From the NCBI GenBank assembly GCA_951799445.1, contig OX637288.1:14200501-14264500 (forward strand): DNA of 64,000 nucleotides. Reading direction: 5' to 3'. The stretch comes from Pseudisothecium myosuroides. Lineage: Eukaryota; Streptophyta; Bryopsida; Hypnales; Lembophyllaceae. The notes beneath the pieces are model-generated. The model did no database searches, was not told the DNA's origin, and saw only the letters and a program-made list of their open reading frames with translations. Shown here piece by piece: positions 38,433 to 50,584 of the stretch. Every line of letters starts with the position of its first letter. The first letter of the stretch is position 1. The position numbers were made by a program, and so were the translations under genes.

Positions 38433-39980
38433 CTCGGAAATCGCACGCCTGCCGCAACCACAGAGGGTCACGCAGCTATCTCACCAGATCAGGGATACGA
38501 AGCCCACCGATCGAGGACCCCAATCTCCCGCGCGAGCACCGAAAGCCCCGTTGTCGCAGCACGCCAGTTACGAATGCATCAAAGTTGCACCACCGGAGCC
38601 TCGTCTCTTGCTTCACAGACAACAATCCAATCGGTTCAAGCATGAGTCAATCCCTACATTCACCGATAGAAACCGTAAACCCTAGATCCTAAAATCACCA
38701 CATGGACGTCGCCATCAACATAGAAAGCTGTCATTGGGAGATGCAAGTCATTCCACAAAGTCTGAAACCCGAGATTTTGTCCAGGAGACGGTGAGATTTT
38801 CAAGCAAATGAGATGATTCTAAGTTCGAGAGCGTCCAAAACTTCACAAAGAAGTTGAACTGAACAGCTCAGGATTGTCCTTGTGGTTTTCAACCAGTGCA
38901 GCTTCTGAAACAAGGCCGTCGAACTATAAGGTAGGAGGCTCGAACTCCGACCAGGCATTTTGAACCGAACAGGACACAGAGGTACATTTTGCTTTCTTCA
39001 ATTTACCAAAATGTACAAATGATGTACATTCTAGGAGGTGGTCGCTTTTACAGACCTTTGGCTTTTCAACTTCAAAATTTCATAACTAATTCCATAAAGC
39101 TCCGAAAAATATGAAACAACTTGAGCCAGATGCCATTTCTTCTTGTCTTTCAAGGAAAATTTACTAAAAAATATTTCAAGATGTTTTACCTCCCCAAAAT
39201 TTAGGTTCAGCGCTTAGATGGTCGCTTTATGGACCTCCTACCTTGTTAGGGTAGTCACACCTTCTGCTCGGAACTTCTTCTGCAAATTGAGACGTGGCGG
39301 CTCCGCATTAGGTTCCCGGCGCCTGTTTGATGCGGAATATACTTTTCTTGCGAAAGCTTTGCACAGTCCTTTACTCTGCTGCGGAGGTGGATTTTGGGCG
39401 TCGCGAAGGCCTCGCATGCGAAGTTTGTTGTTGATTTCACCCTACATGCTGCCGATTTCACCTCAGAGGCTGCTGATTTCACTCAAGAGGCTGCCGATCT
39501 CACCCTGGACACTCCCGATCCAGTTGCACAAGTAAAACCATTCGCAGGTTTTCAATTCTCCATGCCCGACACGCTAGAAGGGGAGGTCATACCTTCACCC
39601 ACCGTCACTCCCCATTGGCTCTTGTTTTGTCTCCTGAGCTTCTCATTCTCCAAATTTCAGAAACCCGTGAAGAAGGTTTGACTACCCCTATTATACTCTT
39701 CTAACTTCAAATTCTGCAACCAACTTACTCCTCTAAATTTGGAAGGTGATCTCGAGCGAATAAACTTCGTAGGTCCTCCGACCTTGTCTATTGTAGTTCA
39801 ACGAGCCTCTGGCGGAGGCCGTTTTGCCCCCCGTTATACTCTTGGGGAAAACACAGGAACTTTTTATATGCGAGGCATAATGAAATTTGAAAATTTTGAG
39901 TTCATATTTGTGATCAGAGGCCCCAAATTTGCTAGAGAGGGGTAAAACATACCCAAGGGATGGCACAAAGTAGGGGGTCT
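38433..39980. promoter_or_regulatory. 5' flank of the UBR-kinase gene, relatively G+C-rich
   Basis: Upstream of the start codon the sequence to about 39700 is richer in G+C than the surroundings, as expected for a plant promoter and 5' UTR, but I cannot point to a TATA box or transcription start. Around 39445-39525 there are three to four degenerate units of about 24 bp with the core GCTGCCGATTTCACC. No gene on the plus strand is supported here. Confidence 0.4.
39445..39525. repeat. Short tandem repeat, about 24-bp unit
   Basis: Three to four imperfect units reading GCTGCYGATYTCACC, spaced by AGAG/CAAGAG words. One frame would read AADFT repeated with acidic spacers, but the frame has no other coding support. 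Confidence 0.6.
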
Positions 39981-39984
39981 TTTT

Positions 39985-40450
39985 TTATTTTTTTAATTTT
40001 GAAACACATGGACAATTTCCATTGATAGAGGAAAAGGTACAGCGGACCAAGGGAACAAGTCCCCGGCGAAATTTTTTACATTTTCAGAAAACAAACTAAC
40101 ACCTAGAGCGAGCATCAATAGTAACCCGAGAAGAGGATAGGCCGCTCAAGTCACCAACAGCAAAGAGCCGTTTAGTTGAAGCTCCCCAGCTTGGGTAAGG
40201 CAAGCCTCCATCTCATTGAGAGACCTGACCTAGCCCCAAAGAAACTAGTCTGTAACCAAGTGTTGTCGTACCGCCTTAAGAAGATCTCCGTCTTATTGGG
40301 GTAGAGCTCACATAGTTTGGAAGTTTTGAGCCATGCCACTCTGGCATGATCCGTAAGAGCTTCCCAGAGCACAAGGGCTTTTTTTTTTACATTCACCCTT
40401 GGCTTTACCTCCGCAAGAGGCTCGTTGCACTACAATGAACTCGACCTCTT
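39985..40450 (-). mobile_element. LINE-like 3' end
   Basis: On the minus strand a short frame (with WEALTDHARVAWLKTSK) ends at about 40172. It is followed by a 3' UTR-like stretch with CTCTATCAATGGAAATTG and an A-rich tail at about 40010-39980. This arrangement suits the 3' end of a plant non-LTR retrotransposon, 5'-truncated. The motif GCAACGAGCCTC near 40420 recurs inverted near 39800. Confidence 0.42.
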
Positions 40451-40541
40451 CACAGTAGCAGATACATGCGAGATGGAAGCAAGCCTCTTGAGGGTTTTTT
40501 AATAACTTTGGTCACTGTCCCACTACCCCTCTAGGCTGTAC

Positions 40542-40806
40542 ATCACAAAGTTTAGAACTTGTGGTTTGTCAATACTTATCATGTGGTTATCGTTGTTTTA
40601 TGGGTTCGTACGTTAATATACAATTTAGCGCATCATTATGATGCATTATTTTACAATTTATTGCATTGTTACAATGCATTACTTGTAACTGAAAATAATG
40701 CATCGCAATGATGCGCTAAATTGTATATTAACGTGCGAACCCATGAAACAATTGACGATAACCACATGATAATTGTTGACAAACTGCAGGTTCTAAACTT
40801 TGTGAT
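40542..40806. mobile_element. Fold-back element with ATCACAAAGTTTAGAAC ends
   Basis: The 265 bp consist of two inverted arms of about 110 bp, from ATCACAAAGTTTAGAAC to GTTCTAAACTTTGTGAT, sharing the blocks ATGTGGTTATCG and GGGTTCGTACGTTAATATAC. A single arm of the same family is present at 48165-48235. Non-coding. Confidence 0.75.
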
Positions 40807-41176
40807 ATAAGTGCTGTCATTTAATTTACAGTTGTTGTCATACAATTCTAAGTGTAAGTTACCTAACTAAAACTCCTCATATCTTTCATCTCATTAATCA
40901 AAATGGAATGATTCAAAACTTCCGACATATATATAAATCTAGAAAATTGATTTTTAAAAAGTTTTTTGAACCGCCCGGGCTGCCCACCGAACAATGAAAA
41001 TTACATATCATGCAATAACTTTTTAACCATATAGTCAAGAGTTATGAAATTGTTGGGCCTTATAGATATTCCTCGGGCGCATATTGTGTGAAATTTTCAA
41101 AGGAAAAAAATTATTTAATTCGTAGTGAGTTGCTTAAAATCACTATGTTGCAAAAAAATGCTATTTTTACCTGTAA

Positions 41177-41823
41177 CCCCTAAATGCCCAAGGCACCCAA
41201 TTTGGATGTTGACAAAACTTTGAAGTTAAATAAAACCTAACCAAGTTTCTATTTTTAATAATTTATATTTTTGAAAAAATCTTTTTGAAGTCTAGTTTTA
41301 GCATTAGAAGTCCGATTTTGAAAATGATGGATTATGATTTTTCTATTTAAGATTTTGTTCAAGGGGACCCATTGCAATCTTGACTTTCCGTAGTATTGAG
41401 GGCTTTTGGAAATGAGCCTCAAATACAGTAGATCTTGGAGAAAAAATTGCATTAGAAATTCATTTAAAGAAATTGTAGAGTAGATTTTAAGCAACCTTAA
41501 ATTGATTGGGGTTATGCATGTTAGGTCCTTTAACCTCATATTTTTTTGTTGACCAACTTTTTAGATTTGGCATGTGAAAAGAGGATTGAAAGACTTTAAG
41601 TCACTTTTGCATTTTTAACACGCTCATATTCAAACATTATAATCTTTCAATTCATAGGTGATATTCTTGTGTTTTCTTTTCCTATGTGACGTCTAACATG
41701 TCTAGTTTGAATTTGTACGGTTACAATTCATAAAAAACTGAATGAACTTATCAAAATGTTGACTTTTTGTTCAATTTAGAGCAGATTCGTAGAAGTTCAA
41801 AAAAGGGCTTAGGCATTTAGGGG
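41177..41823. mobile_element. TTAA-flanked element, 645-bp subfamily (copy A)
   Basis: 647 bp beginning CCCCTAAATGCCCAAGG and ending AGGCATTTAGGGG. Right flank TTAA (41824-41827), left flank GTAA, so the duplication has one mismatch. It is collinear with 56203-56848 and 56933-57574. Short frames shared by the copies are AT-rich coincidences without known domains. Just left of it, 40865-41170 is a fragment of a different member. Confidence 0.75.
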
Positions 41824-44159
41824 TTAAGGTCAAGTGGTTGGAAATGGGTCGTAAGCTTCTATAAGAAGTTCTTCAAGATATCTGTGACTAAAAATTATCA
41901 ATGTAATGTGTTGCTAATTACAGTTATTAGTAAGAAACCAATGGAATTTTTAGATTGGATTTATTTTAGTTTCTAGCGCAAATGAATAGGAATTTTCTTT
42001 GCAAAATAAAATTATGGTAGGAGGTTCATAAAGCAACCTAGGCTCTAAATTAAAGCATTTTCTATTATATAGGTTTATTTTTCTTTCTTCAATGTCCTAA
42101 ATACATTTATCTATGTACTGACAATAAACATATCAAAGGGATCGGAGGATGCTTTAAGTGACTCCAATTGAAAATTTTATAACTAGCTATTTTCCCAAAA
42201 GTTCAAAAATATGAAATGACTTGGGTTAGATGCCAATTCCATTTGTTGTCTAATAAAAATATGGCCAATTTCATTAAAATGGCGCCATTCCGTTAATTTG
42301 GCACTCTTTTAGCAGTTCAGACTGCGTAGTTTGAACTGTTTTTTTTTTGTACTAGAATCTATACCAATACTAGATTTTTGAAATATATACCAATTCTGAA
42401 TTTTCAGATTGCGCGGTCTCATATCTATGTCAGTCTTAGATTTTTGAAATCTATAACGGACCTAGATGTTAGCAATGTATATTATTCCTAGATGTCATGG
42501 TGTAAAAATGGCATATATGGAATACCGCCATTTTAATGAAATTCTCCATAAATTTACTAATAAATTTTTAGGACCTCAAACCTCAAAAATTGAGAATCTA
42601 CTCATAAATGAGCGCTTTATAGACCTCGAGATAGACCTCCTACCTTACACCACAATTCACATTCTAATCCTAAAGGCTCATAATTTTGTTTTTCAAAAAA
42701 ATGCTCTTGACAAAACTATCACATGCAAAGTATCAAAATGGGGAAGGTGGGGATGGACATTGACTTTTCTTTTTACAACTCATAAGATCTTCAACTACTT
42801 AGAAATGTGTGGAATGATTTTTTTTTTTTAAATTGACCACATAGATTGTGAAATATTAGCATTTGAAACGTTAGTATTTAAATGTTATGGAACATTTTAT
42901 GTTCACTATGACAATGCAAGGTACATAATTCTTTCATGGTGAGGATTTAGGTTTTAATTTTTGGTGTGCTAGTTTGAACCCTAGCAAGTATATCATCTTG
43001 AAAGTTGCAAAATAAATTTCACATCCTCTAAATTTTATTGAATTTTGAAGTTGTTATGTCTCCATGGGCATGCAATAAAAAAAAATAAAACTTTTGACTC
43101 TAAGCTCTTAGATCTCACAAATGGTAAAGGATTTTTGAGATTGAAACTTTTTGTGCTTATTAAAATGGAAGGTGAGATTAAGATCTTTTGGTTACATTTT
43201 TAATTTTTTCCAATATTTTCCATCCAAAAATCATAATCCCAATGTGACCATTTTCTATATTCGTGGGGATCAAAATGCAAAGGAATTTAGGGGTTAAAAT
43301 ACTCAAGTTAGTTTAAACAGTTCAAGAAAGTACTATCACTAATGAAATTTAGATGAATGTGGTTTAATTAGTATTTTTTTTGTCTCAAAATAGATTTGTG
43401 GACCTTTGAGTAGTTTCCCATTAGAAACCGTGAATTTATTTTGAGGCAAAGGTAGTAAGAAGATTGGAATGGAATTAGATTGAAGTTGGATAAAATTGAA
43501 ATGACAATCATATCAATTGAGTTAGTGCAAAAATAATTTAGATGGTATTATGCTAATTTCTTTTAAACTACTAAGTATACACTTCCATGTTTGTGTGCCT
43601 TTCAAATTCACATATTTCCAAAAGTAATGTGAATTTGTGTTATTATTTTGCATCATTCTAATTGGCATAACTTGAGTACTACACATTCAGGTTTTTAAAT
43701 CCATATTTGATTTTATCAATAATTTAGAATACTTTCTTCAAGTTGCACACAAATATACAATATGAAAATTGACAAATATGGAGGATGTTTTGTCAAAATA
43801 CTCAATGTTCCTTTACAACTAACTTGAAATAACTTATCAAATGTTGGGATAAGTTGAATGAATCTTTTAAAGAGAGCAGGGACTAAGTAAGCACTAGAAT
43901 TGTGTAGAGTGGGGAGGTCAGCGATCCCATCATCCACAAACTTTAGAAATGGACTAAGTATAGGGGTATTTATGACAAAGCAAAACATGAGGAATCAAGG
44001 CTCAAGCCATAAATTTCACACCAACCATAATTATTAAAGCTAGTAGATGTATTGACTTATTATTAATTTTTTGAAAACAAGAAAGAGTTAGAAATTAGGA
44101 AACTAATACTAGCATGTACCAAATTTGCATACCAGCTCGCATACCGGTACTAACAAATA
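41824..44159. other. Intergenic DNA, no gene seen
   Basis: The part near 41870-41960 repeats 28530-28690 and so is a third fragment of that low-copy sequence. At about 43363-43450 a worn 90-bp element (TTTTGTCTCAAAATAG against TTATTTTGAGGCAAAGG) resembles a decayed Stowaway derivative. Nothing coding is supportable. Confidence 0.45.
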
Positions 44160-44412
44160 CTCCCTCCGTCCCAAAATAAGTGTCCGCAATTTTGTTGAAC
44201 ACATATGATATTGATGTCATTGATTATATTATGAAAAACATGAATTCAAAAGGATTCAAATTTTTATATCACCAAAATCAATGAAGAGCATTGTATGAGT
44301 TCATTACAACCTAAATAAATTTGGACAAAAAAGACTCTATATGACCTATTCAAAACAACCTTAATAGAACATGAGGTTCAAACTTGTAATAATTTTTTTG
44401 GGACGAAGGGAG
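44160..44412. mobile_element. Stowaway-like MITE
   Basis: Starts CTCCCTCCGTCCCAAAATAA and ends TTTTTGGGACGAAGGGAG, with TA at both sides (44158-44159 and 44413-44414). 253 bp, non-coding. Confidence 0.88.
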
Positions 44413-44541
44413 TATTATTCCCATTGCAAGCTAAGGTAGAGCAGACCATTTTTGCCAACTATCTATTTAAGCCACCCTACTTTTGGCCCCATTTCTAGCA
44501 CCAAACTCATCCAAATTTATTTATTATATGACAAAATTAGT

Positions 44542-45320
44542 GGGGTGGTTGCAAGAAAGACCGCCTTGTTTTTGTAGTGTTTTGCCAAGTATTGTAGTTT
44601 CTGCGTTTAATACTAGGAGTACTATGAAATAGAACAAACTCAGCCGTTGATGCAAAAAATCAACGGCTAAAAGCATTGTTGCGAGTATTATGTCTACTTG
44701 CAAGTCTTGAAGCAATACTATTTGAAAAAAAAGACAATTTATCATAGAAAATAAATACAATGAGGTATAAATTAATAATAAATAGAAAATCATAAACAAA
44801 AAAAACTAAAAATTGACCATTTGTGAAGTCAAAACCGTCTTCAATGTTCAAAAGTGCCCATGTAAGGGAGCCTATTTGCATGAACATGGAGGCTATAAAA
44901 TAATATATTTTTAGATTTCCCTCGGTAGCCACATGATCTTCTATTGTGGAAGTAGACCACAAAAATTTCAGCTCTAGATCATTAATTTTAGGTACTCCAC
45001 AGTACTAAAAAATCCTAAACCTTAAAGTGTGACAAATTAGCAAACTTGATTTTTAAATATAAAATGATTTTTTAAAAATTTATAAAAAATAAGGTATATG
45101 GTTACAATCAAGTTGTCTATCTCCAATCAAAATTTCAACTTCATCGGGTTCTACCTTCAAAAGTTTTAGTGGAAAACAACGCCATCACTGTGAATGTGAT
45201 GCGAAATAGTACTCCCTCTGTCTTAGAATAGTACCAGTGTTTCCTTTGTATTTTTCAAAGGAACACACCGGTATTATTTTGAGACAGAGGGAATACCAAT
45301 CTTTCTTGCAATCACCCTAA
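44542..45320. mobile_element. Element with GGTGGTTGCAAGAAA termini
   Basis: Left GGGTGGTTGCAAGAAAG and right CTTTCTTGCAATCACCC are inverted repeats, as in the palindrome at 12027-13172. The interior around 44930-45000, with TTTCAGCTCTAGATCATTAA, recurs inverted near 48580-48630. A tiny Stowaway derivative lies inside at 45212-45293. Non-coding. Confidence 0.65.
45212..45293. mobile_element. Very short Stowaway derivative
   Basis: 82 bp, CTCCCTCTGTCTTAGAATAG to TATTTTGAGACAGAGGGAA, flanked by TA. Little more than the two termini plus a TTCCTTTG/CAAAGGAA stem, so it is an internal deletion derivative. Confidence 0.78.
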
Positions 45321-45621
45321 GCATTAATGCCCGCAACGAGTAATGTATGAATCCTTGATTGGTGAATACTTAAGTGCCAATAGATACATAGAAAGGTGGT
45401 TATAGGTTGTTTATGGAATGTTTATGACTCCACTCTATGGGCGAATTTGTAATTTTAGGGGAGACCACTTCAAAAATTTCCGGAGTTACTATTTTAATTT
45501 GAAAATTATAATTCCACTTGGGTTTGATTCGTACAACACGCACACAACTTTGAAAAATAGGTGCCCTTCTTGAAGTTGGCCCCAAGGTATTTAGATTGAA
45601 AATCAAGGATTCAAGGTGGTA

Positions 45622-46028
45622 ATATTGGAGCCGACCCCTTTTTGACTAGGCATCTATTTTTGTTATATAGGTTGTTCATTTTCTACTCAACACAAGATGA
45701 ATAGTGATTAACTACGCCATAGTTCCCAAAGCAATTATGGCGCATTTTGATTGGCTACAAGAGTCACAATATTACAACCAACCCTTGGTGGATTGCAATC
45801 AGCCCTTGGTTGGAAATAGGAAGGTCTATGTAACAAGTATAGGTCAAATAGAATCTTCAATGAAAAAATTCATAGCAATTATGTTTTGAGAAATAAAAAT
45901 CTGGAAAATTATAGGAACCTTCTAAACTCTATTTCTACGCACGGGAAAATTCCTCTTTGGAAAAAACCCGCCCTGCAGATATGCATAATTGCTTACGGAG
46001 TATTTGGGAGGAAAGGGGTCGGCCCTCT
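45622..46028. mobile_element. MITE related to the GGGGAGGCAACC family, third copy
   Basis: Ends GGAGCCGACCCCTTT and AAAGGGGTCGGCCCTC are inverted. The interior 45850-45970 (TTCATAGCAATTATGTTTTGAG, AACTCTATTTCTACGC) matches 9723-10114 and 11619-12023. The termini have diverged from the other two. Confidence 0.55.
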
Positions 46029-48164
46029 TAGGCTTGTCTACCTTGATGTCAGGTCTGGAATTTGCAAATCAAATACAATATTAAATCCTGGCTTATCAAA
46101 ATTCCAATGCAAATACCGTAGCTAAAGGTCAGCTTCAGTAAAAAATAATTAAAAAAATTTAAGCCGAATAATTTTGAAAATTAATAAGTCATTATGCTGA
46201 ATTCAAGGAAAATTAATTGTAAAGAAAGCTGAAATGTTGGTAAATATACCAATTCAACTTGATGCCAACGAGCGATCTCAGAACCTGTTTGTCAAATTTC
46301 TATTGGAGGCTATAACCGTGCCATATGTGGGAGCTATTTCTGTGAACCCTATTTCCGTTGGTGGAATAAGGGAGAGAAATTGCAATTCAAAATGTGGAAT
46401 TGTGAATAAATTTTTTTTTTGGTGGTACAACATAACTTGCGACATGTTGGACAATTTGGTGCATACAGAAAACTACTTCATGGTATTTTTTATGCATACA
46501 ATTGCTAAGTGCAAAGACAATCATTCATATAATAGCGAATTTTGAAATGTATAGAATTTGACATTGTCTTATAATTTCAAATAGATTTGTTACATACTTG
46601 CATTTCCATAATCTAAGTTATAAATTCTAAACATACATGTCACTAACAAGGGAGTTGAACCCTTCTAGACTGCCTAAGTGCAGTGTTAGTATTTTGCACA
46701 ACACAACTCAAACAAAACACGTTAAAGGGTTAGTAGAAAAAGTCTCAAAGAAGTGTGTGCAAGGTCTTCTCTCCCACCGCAGCTGGAGAAGCACCATCGC
46801 CAGTAAAAGCAGTCCCCAACGTCGTCAATTACACTAACATGGCCGCATCAAAACTCCCTCTCATCACTGTCGCAGGCAGTAGTGCAACACCATCCGTTGA
46901 GGCCTTAGTGAAGGAAAATTTGAATTGCAAGGGCAGTCTAACCTCATGAAAACTAAGGCAGGCAAAATTCTATTTTGGTCAAGAATTGAGGATACTAGTC
47001 CCACACAGCCAAGATCTAATTTAAGCGTCCCCTTGCCGGCTGACCTTTACCGCACCTTTTCAAGATTCGGCTTCCTTGTAAGGAAAACTCTTAAGTGAAA
47101 AGTATTTCTGGCCAAACATACGCACAACAAGGGGCAAGTGTCTTCCTAATCTATTTCTTTGGCAGGAATTAAGGAACTTTAGATTAGAAAAGCATCTCTC
47201 ATCTTCCACCGAACCAAGAACAAGGCAGTAGCCAATTTCAGCCACCTTAAAGTACTAAGAAATAAGCTTACACAAATGCCGGTTTTGGGACAGTTTCCAC
47301 CACAGCTTTATGATGGGGTTGACGTTGAATGGCGGGCCATACGCTTTTTGTGCATTAAACTTCATTGTCACTTTGAAAAGGCCCTGTTGATTATCCAAAG
47401 CAGAGGCCGAGAGCATTTCAGGAACAGTATACGGCACCTCCCTATCACAGAAGGGTTGTCCCTTGTTTAAAACTTTGGCAGTGGAAAAAAAATCTTTGAG
47501 CACCGCAAGGTGATGCCCAAAACTCAGATCAGCCCCGTCTTGCTGCCAATATTGAGGGTATATGATGCTGAAAGCATCAAGCAAGGCTCCCTGGGGGAAC
47601 CTACAGTCCAGCTCATCAATGAGAGATTGAGCAATCTCTGCACAAGGAAAACACAAAACTAAGCCTTAAAGCACTCACTTATCATTGGCACATTCAATTC
47701 AAGCTTGTAAAATCTGAACCTACTCAAGAATTCAGTTGTCATTCAAGTTATTATTTAAGCATGAGGCTATCATTCAAAAAAAATATGAGAACTGAAATCA
47801 AAAGACTGTGAAAGCATCATTCCAAGAAATTTCAAAACATATGAAGTTATCAATCAAATATATCAAATTATGAAACATATTAAGTTATTCAAAAAAATTT
47901 GATGTTATCATTCAAAAAAATTTCAAGTTACCATTCAAAAAAATATCAAAATTGAAAAACATAAATTGAAATCACATAAGCAACAACCAAAAAAATATCA
48001 AGCAGAAAACAAAGCAAATATAGAGTCACAAATAGTAAAGTGAGAAAAGTTACCTGAAAATTGACACTCGATGGTTTCTTGCGCCCGATTTAACTCCTTC
48101 GGTGTCACAAAAATATGCTGCCCAGTTTGTTTATACACAAAGTTCACTAGTGGTATGAAGCAAC

Positions 48165-48235
48165 ATCACAAAGTTTAGACCCTACAATTTGGCAACAATT
48201 ATCGTGCGGTTATCGTTGTTTCATGGGTTCGTACC
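48165..48235. mobile_element. Single arm of the ATCACAAAGTTTAG fold-back element
   Basis: ATCACAAAGTTTAGACC, then the GGTTATCGTTGTTTCATGGG block, matches the left arm of 40542-40806; no opposite arm follows. It lies inside the gap of the hAT pseudogene. Confidence 0.6.
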
Positions 48236-48337
48236 ATAATCGCACTGACTCAGTGTATTTTTACGCACTGAATCAGTACGAAAATAATGAATATCAATAG
48301 CGTACGGTTTAGGTACTTTAACTATATGATTGCTGTG

Positions 48338-49078
48338 CAGTTTCATTGTAAGAAACAGTGGTACTGGGTGTTTGTCACAAACGAAGTGTCAACTCTTTCA
48401 TTTGCAATAAATTCTTAAGCTTGACTCGCATGAATTTGAAATTTTTATTGGAGATGTATATCTTGAGTGTATTTATATCTCATATTTTTTAGAAATTAAA
48501 AAAAATCATCTTATATTTAAAATCAATTAAATTAATATGTCACGTTTTGCAATTTAGGGGTTTTGAGTATTATGGAGTCCCCAAATTTGATGATTTAGAG
48601 CTGAAATTTCTATGGTCTATTTATGTAGTAGGAAATCATGTTTCTACCAAGGGGCATTAAAAAATAATTTATTTTATGTCCTCCACGTCCTTGCAAAGAG
48701 GGCTCCCTTGCGCGTGCAATTCTGAACAATAAAGATGGTTTCAAGATAATTTTTTTGTTCAAATCTCTTCATCATGAAGTCTTCCCAAATTTTCTATTTT
48801 TATTTTCTTTGAAAATGTTTTTTCCTTATTTTTTACAAATTAAAACGTCAGAATATGTATTTTCTTCAAATTTTCTGCTTTTTTCTTTTGTGAATAACTT
48901 TTGACTCAGATTTTTTTTAGGTCTGAAATTTTGGTGATATGCTATTTATAGTATTATACTAATTATCCTTATTTTATTTTATTTTTAAAAATTCATATGC
49001 AAAAGCTCATGAATACTGGAGTATTAGCCAAAAACAGCCAAAGTAGAACAAAAACTGACGGTGTTTCTTGCAACGACC
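48338..49078. mobile_element. Element with TTGCAAGAAACACC terminus inserted in the hAT gene
   Basis: The right end GGTGTTTCTTGCAACGACC lies exactly where the transposase reading frame breaks. The interior (48560-48650, with GATTTAGAGCTGAAATTTC) is the inverse of the element at 44542-45320. The left end is probably the TTGTAAGAAACAG at about 48346, but it is worn. Confidence 0.5.
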
Positions 49079-50584
49079 TAGCAGAACCTCAATATCTGAC
49101 AGAAGGTCAAAGTTATCGGCAGCCCCCAAGTAGGCCTTTGTAACACATCCGGGAGTCATGTTGACTCCTATTTTTACCAACAACGTGCGATACTCCAAGA
49201 GAATCCTTGATGCTGGGCTCCTCATCGAGATCCACCTAGTTTCAACATTTCTTACCATTTTGTTACCCTTAGTTTCCATGAGATCAGCAAGCCTTTGCAA
49301 TTCAACACGACACTTATTGCTTCGGCAAAAGTATGAATACACGGTCTGGAAGAGACCTTTGAGCCTGAAGATGAGTGGGAACTTGGACATCGTCTCCACA
49401 GCTAGATTAAGCCGGTGACTCACACAGCTTGCTCCAATCAGAAACGGAGCCCACTTCTCCCGTATCTGCGTCGTAACACCTGTCCTGGGCCTTTGGAAAG
49501 TGCTCACACCATCAGCCCCAAATGACACTAATTTTCTAGCAATTTCATGACGCGTCAAGCCTCCCTCATTCATCAACGCATGCATTATCGTCTCAGTCAA
49601 GTGATCTGCAGTTCCACTCTCAGAAACGCAAGCTAACAATAATAGATGTGGAACTCTCTCCCAGTGATCCATGGCATACACGTGAACCCCCAGCCATGAG
49701 GTGTTATCAACTACAGTTACTTCATTAGCAGAGATGGAAATGATAGAGACAGATTGAACAACACTTTTTAGTGCAGCTAAAATCGAGTCGTGAATATGCT
49801 CACTCATCTCCCAGCTTGTCGACTCGGACCAGTGTTTTTTGGGCAAACTTCTTACCTTCAATTGCTTCAACAACTGCTGTTGCCGCTCGTAGTCGCACAT
49901 TGGGCGGCCATGACTGAGAATATGGAACAAGGTAGAGAATTGAACGTGTTTTTGTTTGAACTCACCATCCAAGCCATCCAACAGTTGGTCGGCCACTGTG
50001 GTCGACTGGTTGCATGCAGCTGAAAGCTTCACCAACTTCAAATGTTTGCAATCGTGGACATGATACACATCACCTTTCTTCAAGTGAGGAAGGGGAATGC
50101 CGTCCTCCTGACAGACACGCTTCCCCTCGTGTTTTTCTAGATTGTCTGCTTTTGGAACAAGCACCTTCCGGCGCCCCATAATCGTGGTGCAGCTGCAGTA
50201 GATAATGCCCACGACGTCCCCATCAGCGTTAAATTCCCCCTCGGCCCAGGCAAATTTGCACGTCCACACCTCCTGCCACCTTCTGGTAGTAGTTGCGGCG
50301 GCAGTCTTTGTCTTCTTTCGAGTAGTTCTGGCTTTCTTCGAAGGTGGGCCAACATCCCCGTCGCTCGTTGGAAAAAGCGTCAGAGAAATAACGATCACTT
50401 CAGAAGATGGACCCTGCCCTGGAAGAAGCAGTGAGTGCCGTGTTTCCGTGACGTGAGTGAGCTCGATGCAATTAGGGTCATTGTGCACCACAACATTACC
50501 GTTTGGAGGCAAGTATTTGCCTACACCGCTTGTGTTGCGGCTTGATCCAAATGTGCGCACATGAAAGTTTTCTAGGAGCTTCAA

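Larger units (their letters stand above)
47060..50584 (-). pseudogene. hAT-type transposase with BED-like zinc finger, broken
   Basis: An open stretch from 50584 to 49078 encodes a basic region (KKARTTRKKTK), a BED-like finger (WTCKFAWAEGEF, CSCTTIMGRR, LEKHEGKRVC), then a transposase core with FGADGVSTFQR, CVSHRLNLAVE and ETRWISM, typical of ZNF862/KIAA1586-like hAT proteins. It stops after LLSDIEVLL, where an inserted element begins. Coding resumes at 47637 after a good acceptor (EIAQSLIDELD), runs to WWKLSQNRHL, hits TAG at 47257-47255, and continues in the same frame with YFKVAEIG and GSVEDERCFSNLKF, the hAT dimerisation domain, to 47060. No ATG exists near the 5' end of the frame. The stop and the insertion argue for a dead copy; a domesticated gene with readthrough is unlikely. 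Terminal inverted repeats and an 8-bp duplication were not found. Confidence 0.82.

Noticed and set aside
39218..39681. Plus-strand frames with repeated AADFT units, LEA-like
   Set aside because: The repeat is a short DNA tandem readable on both strands. There is no start context, no further family features and no partner exons.
41255..41539. Frames shared between 41255-41539 and 56289-56564 (MRLKDLTCI...)
   Set aside because: Sharing is explained by the copies being the same 645-bp mobile element. Composition is AT-driven and the third copy is not open.
46755..46949. Plus-strand frame with MAASKLPLITVAGSS
   Set aside because: Only 64 codons beside a dead transposase, with no homology I recognise and no supporting splice sites.
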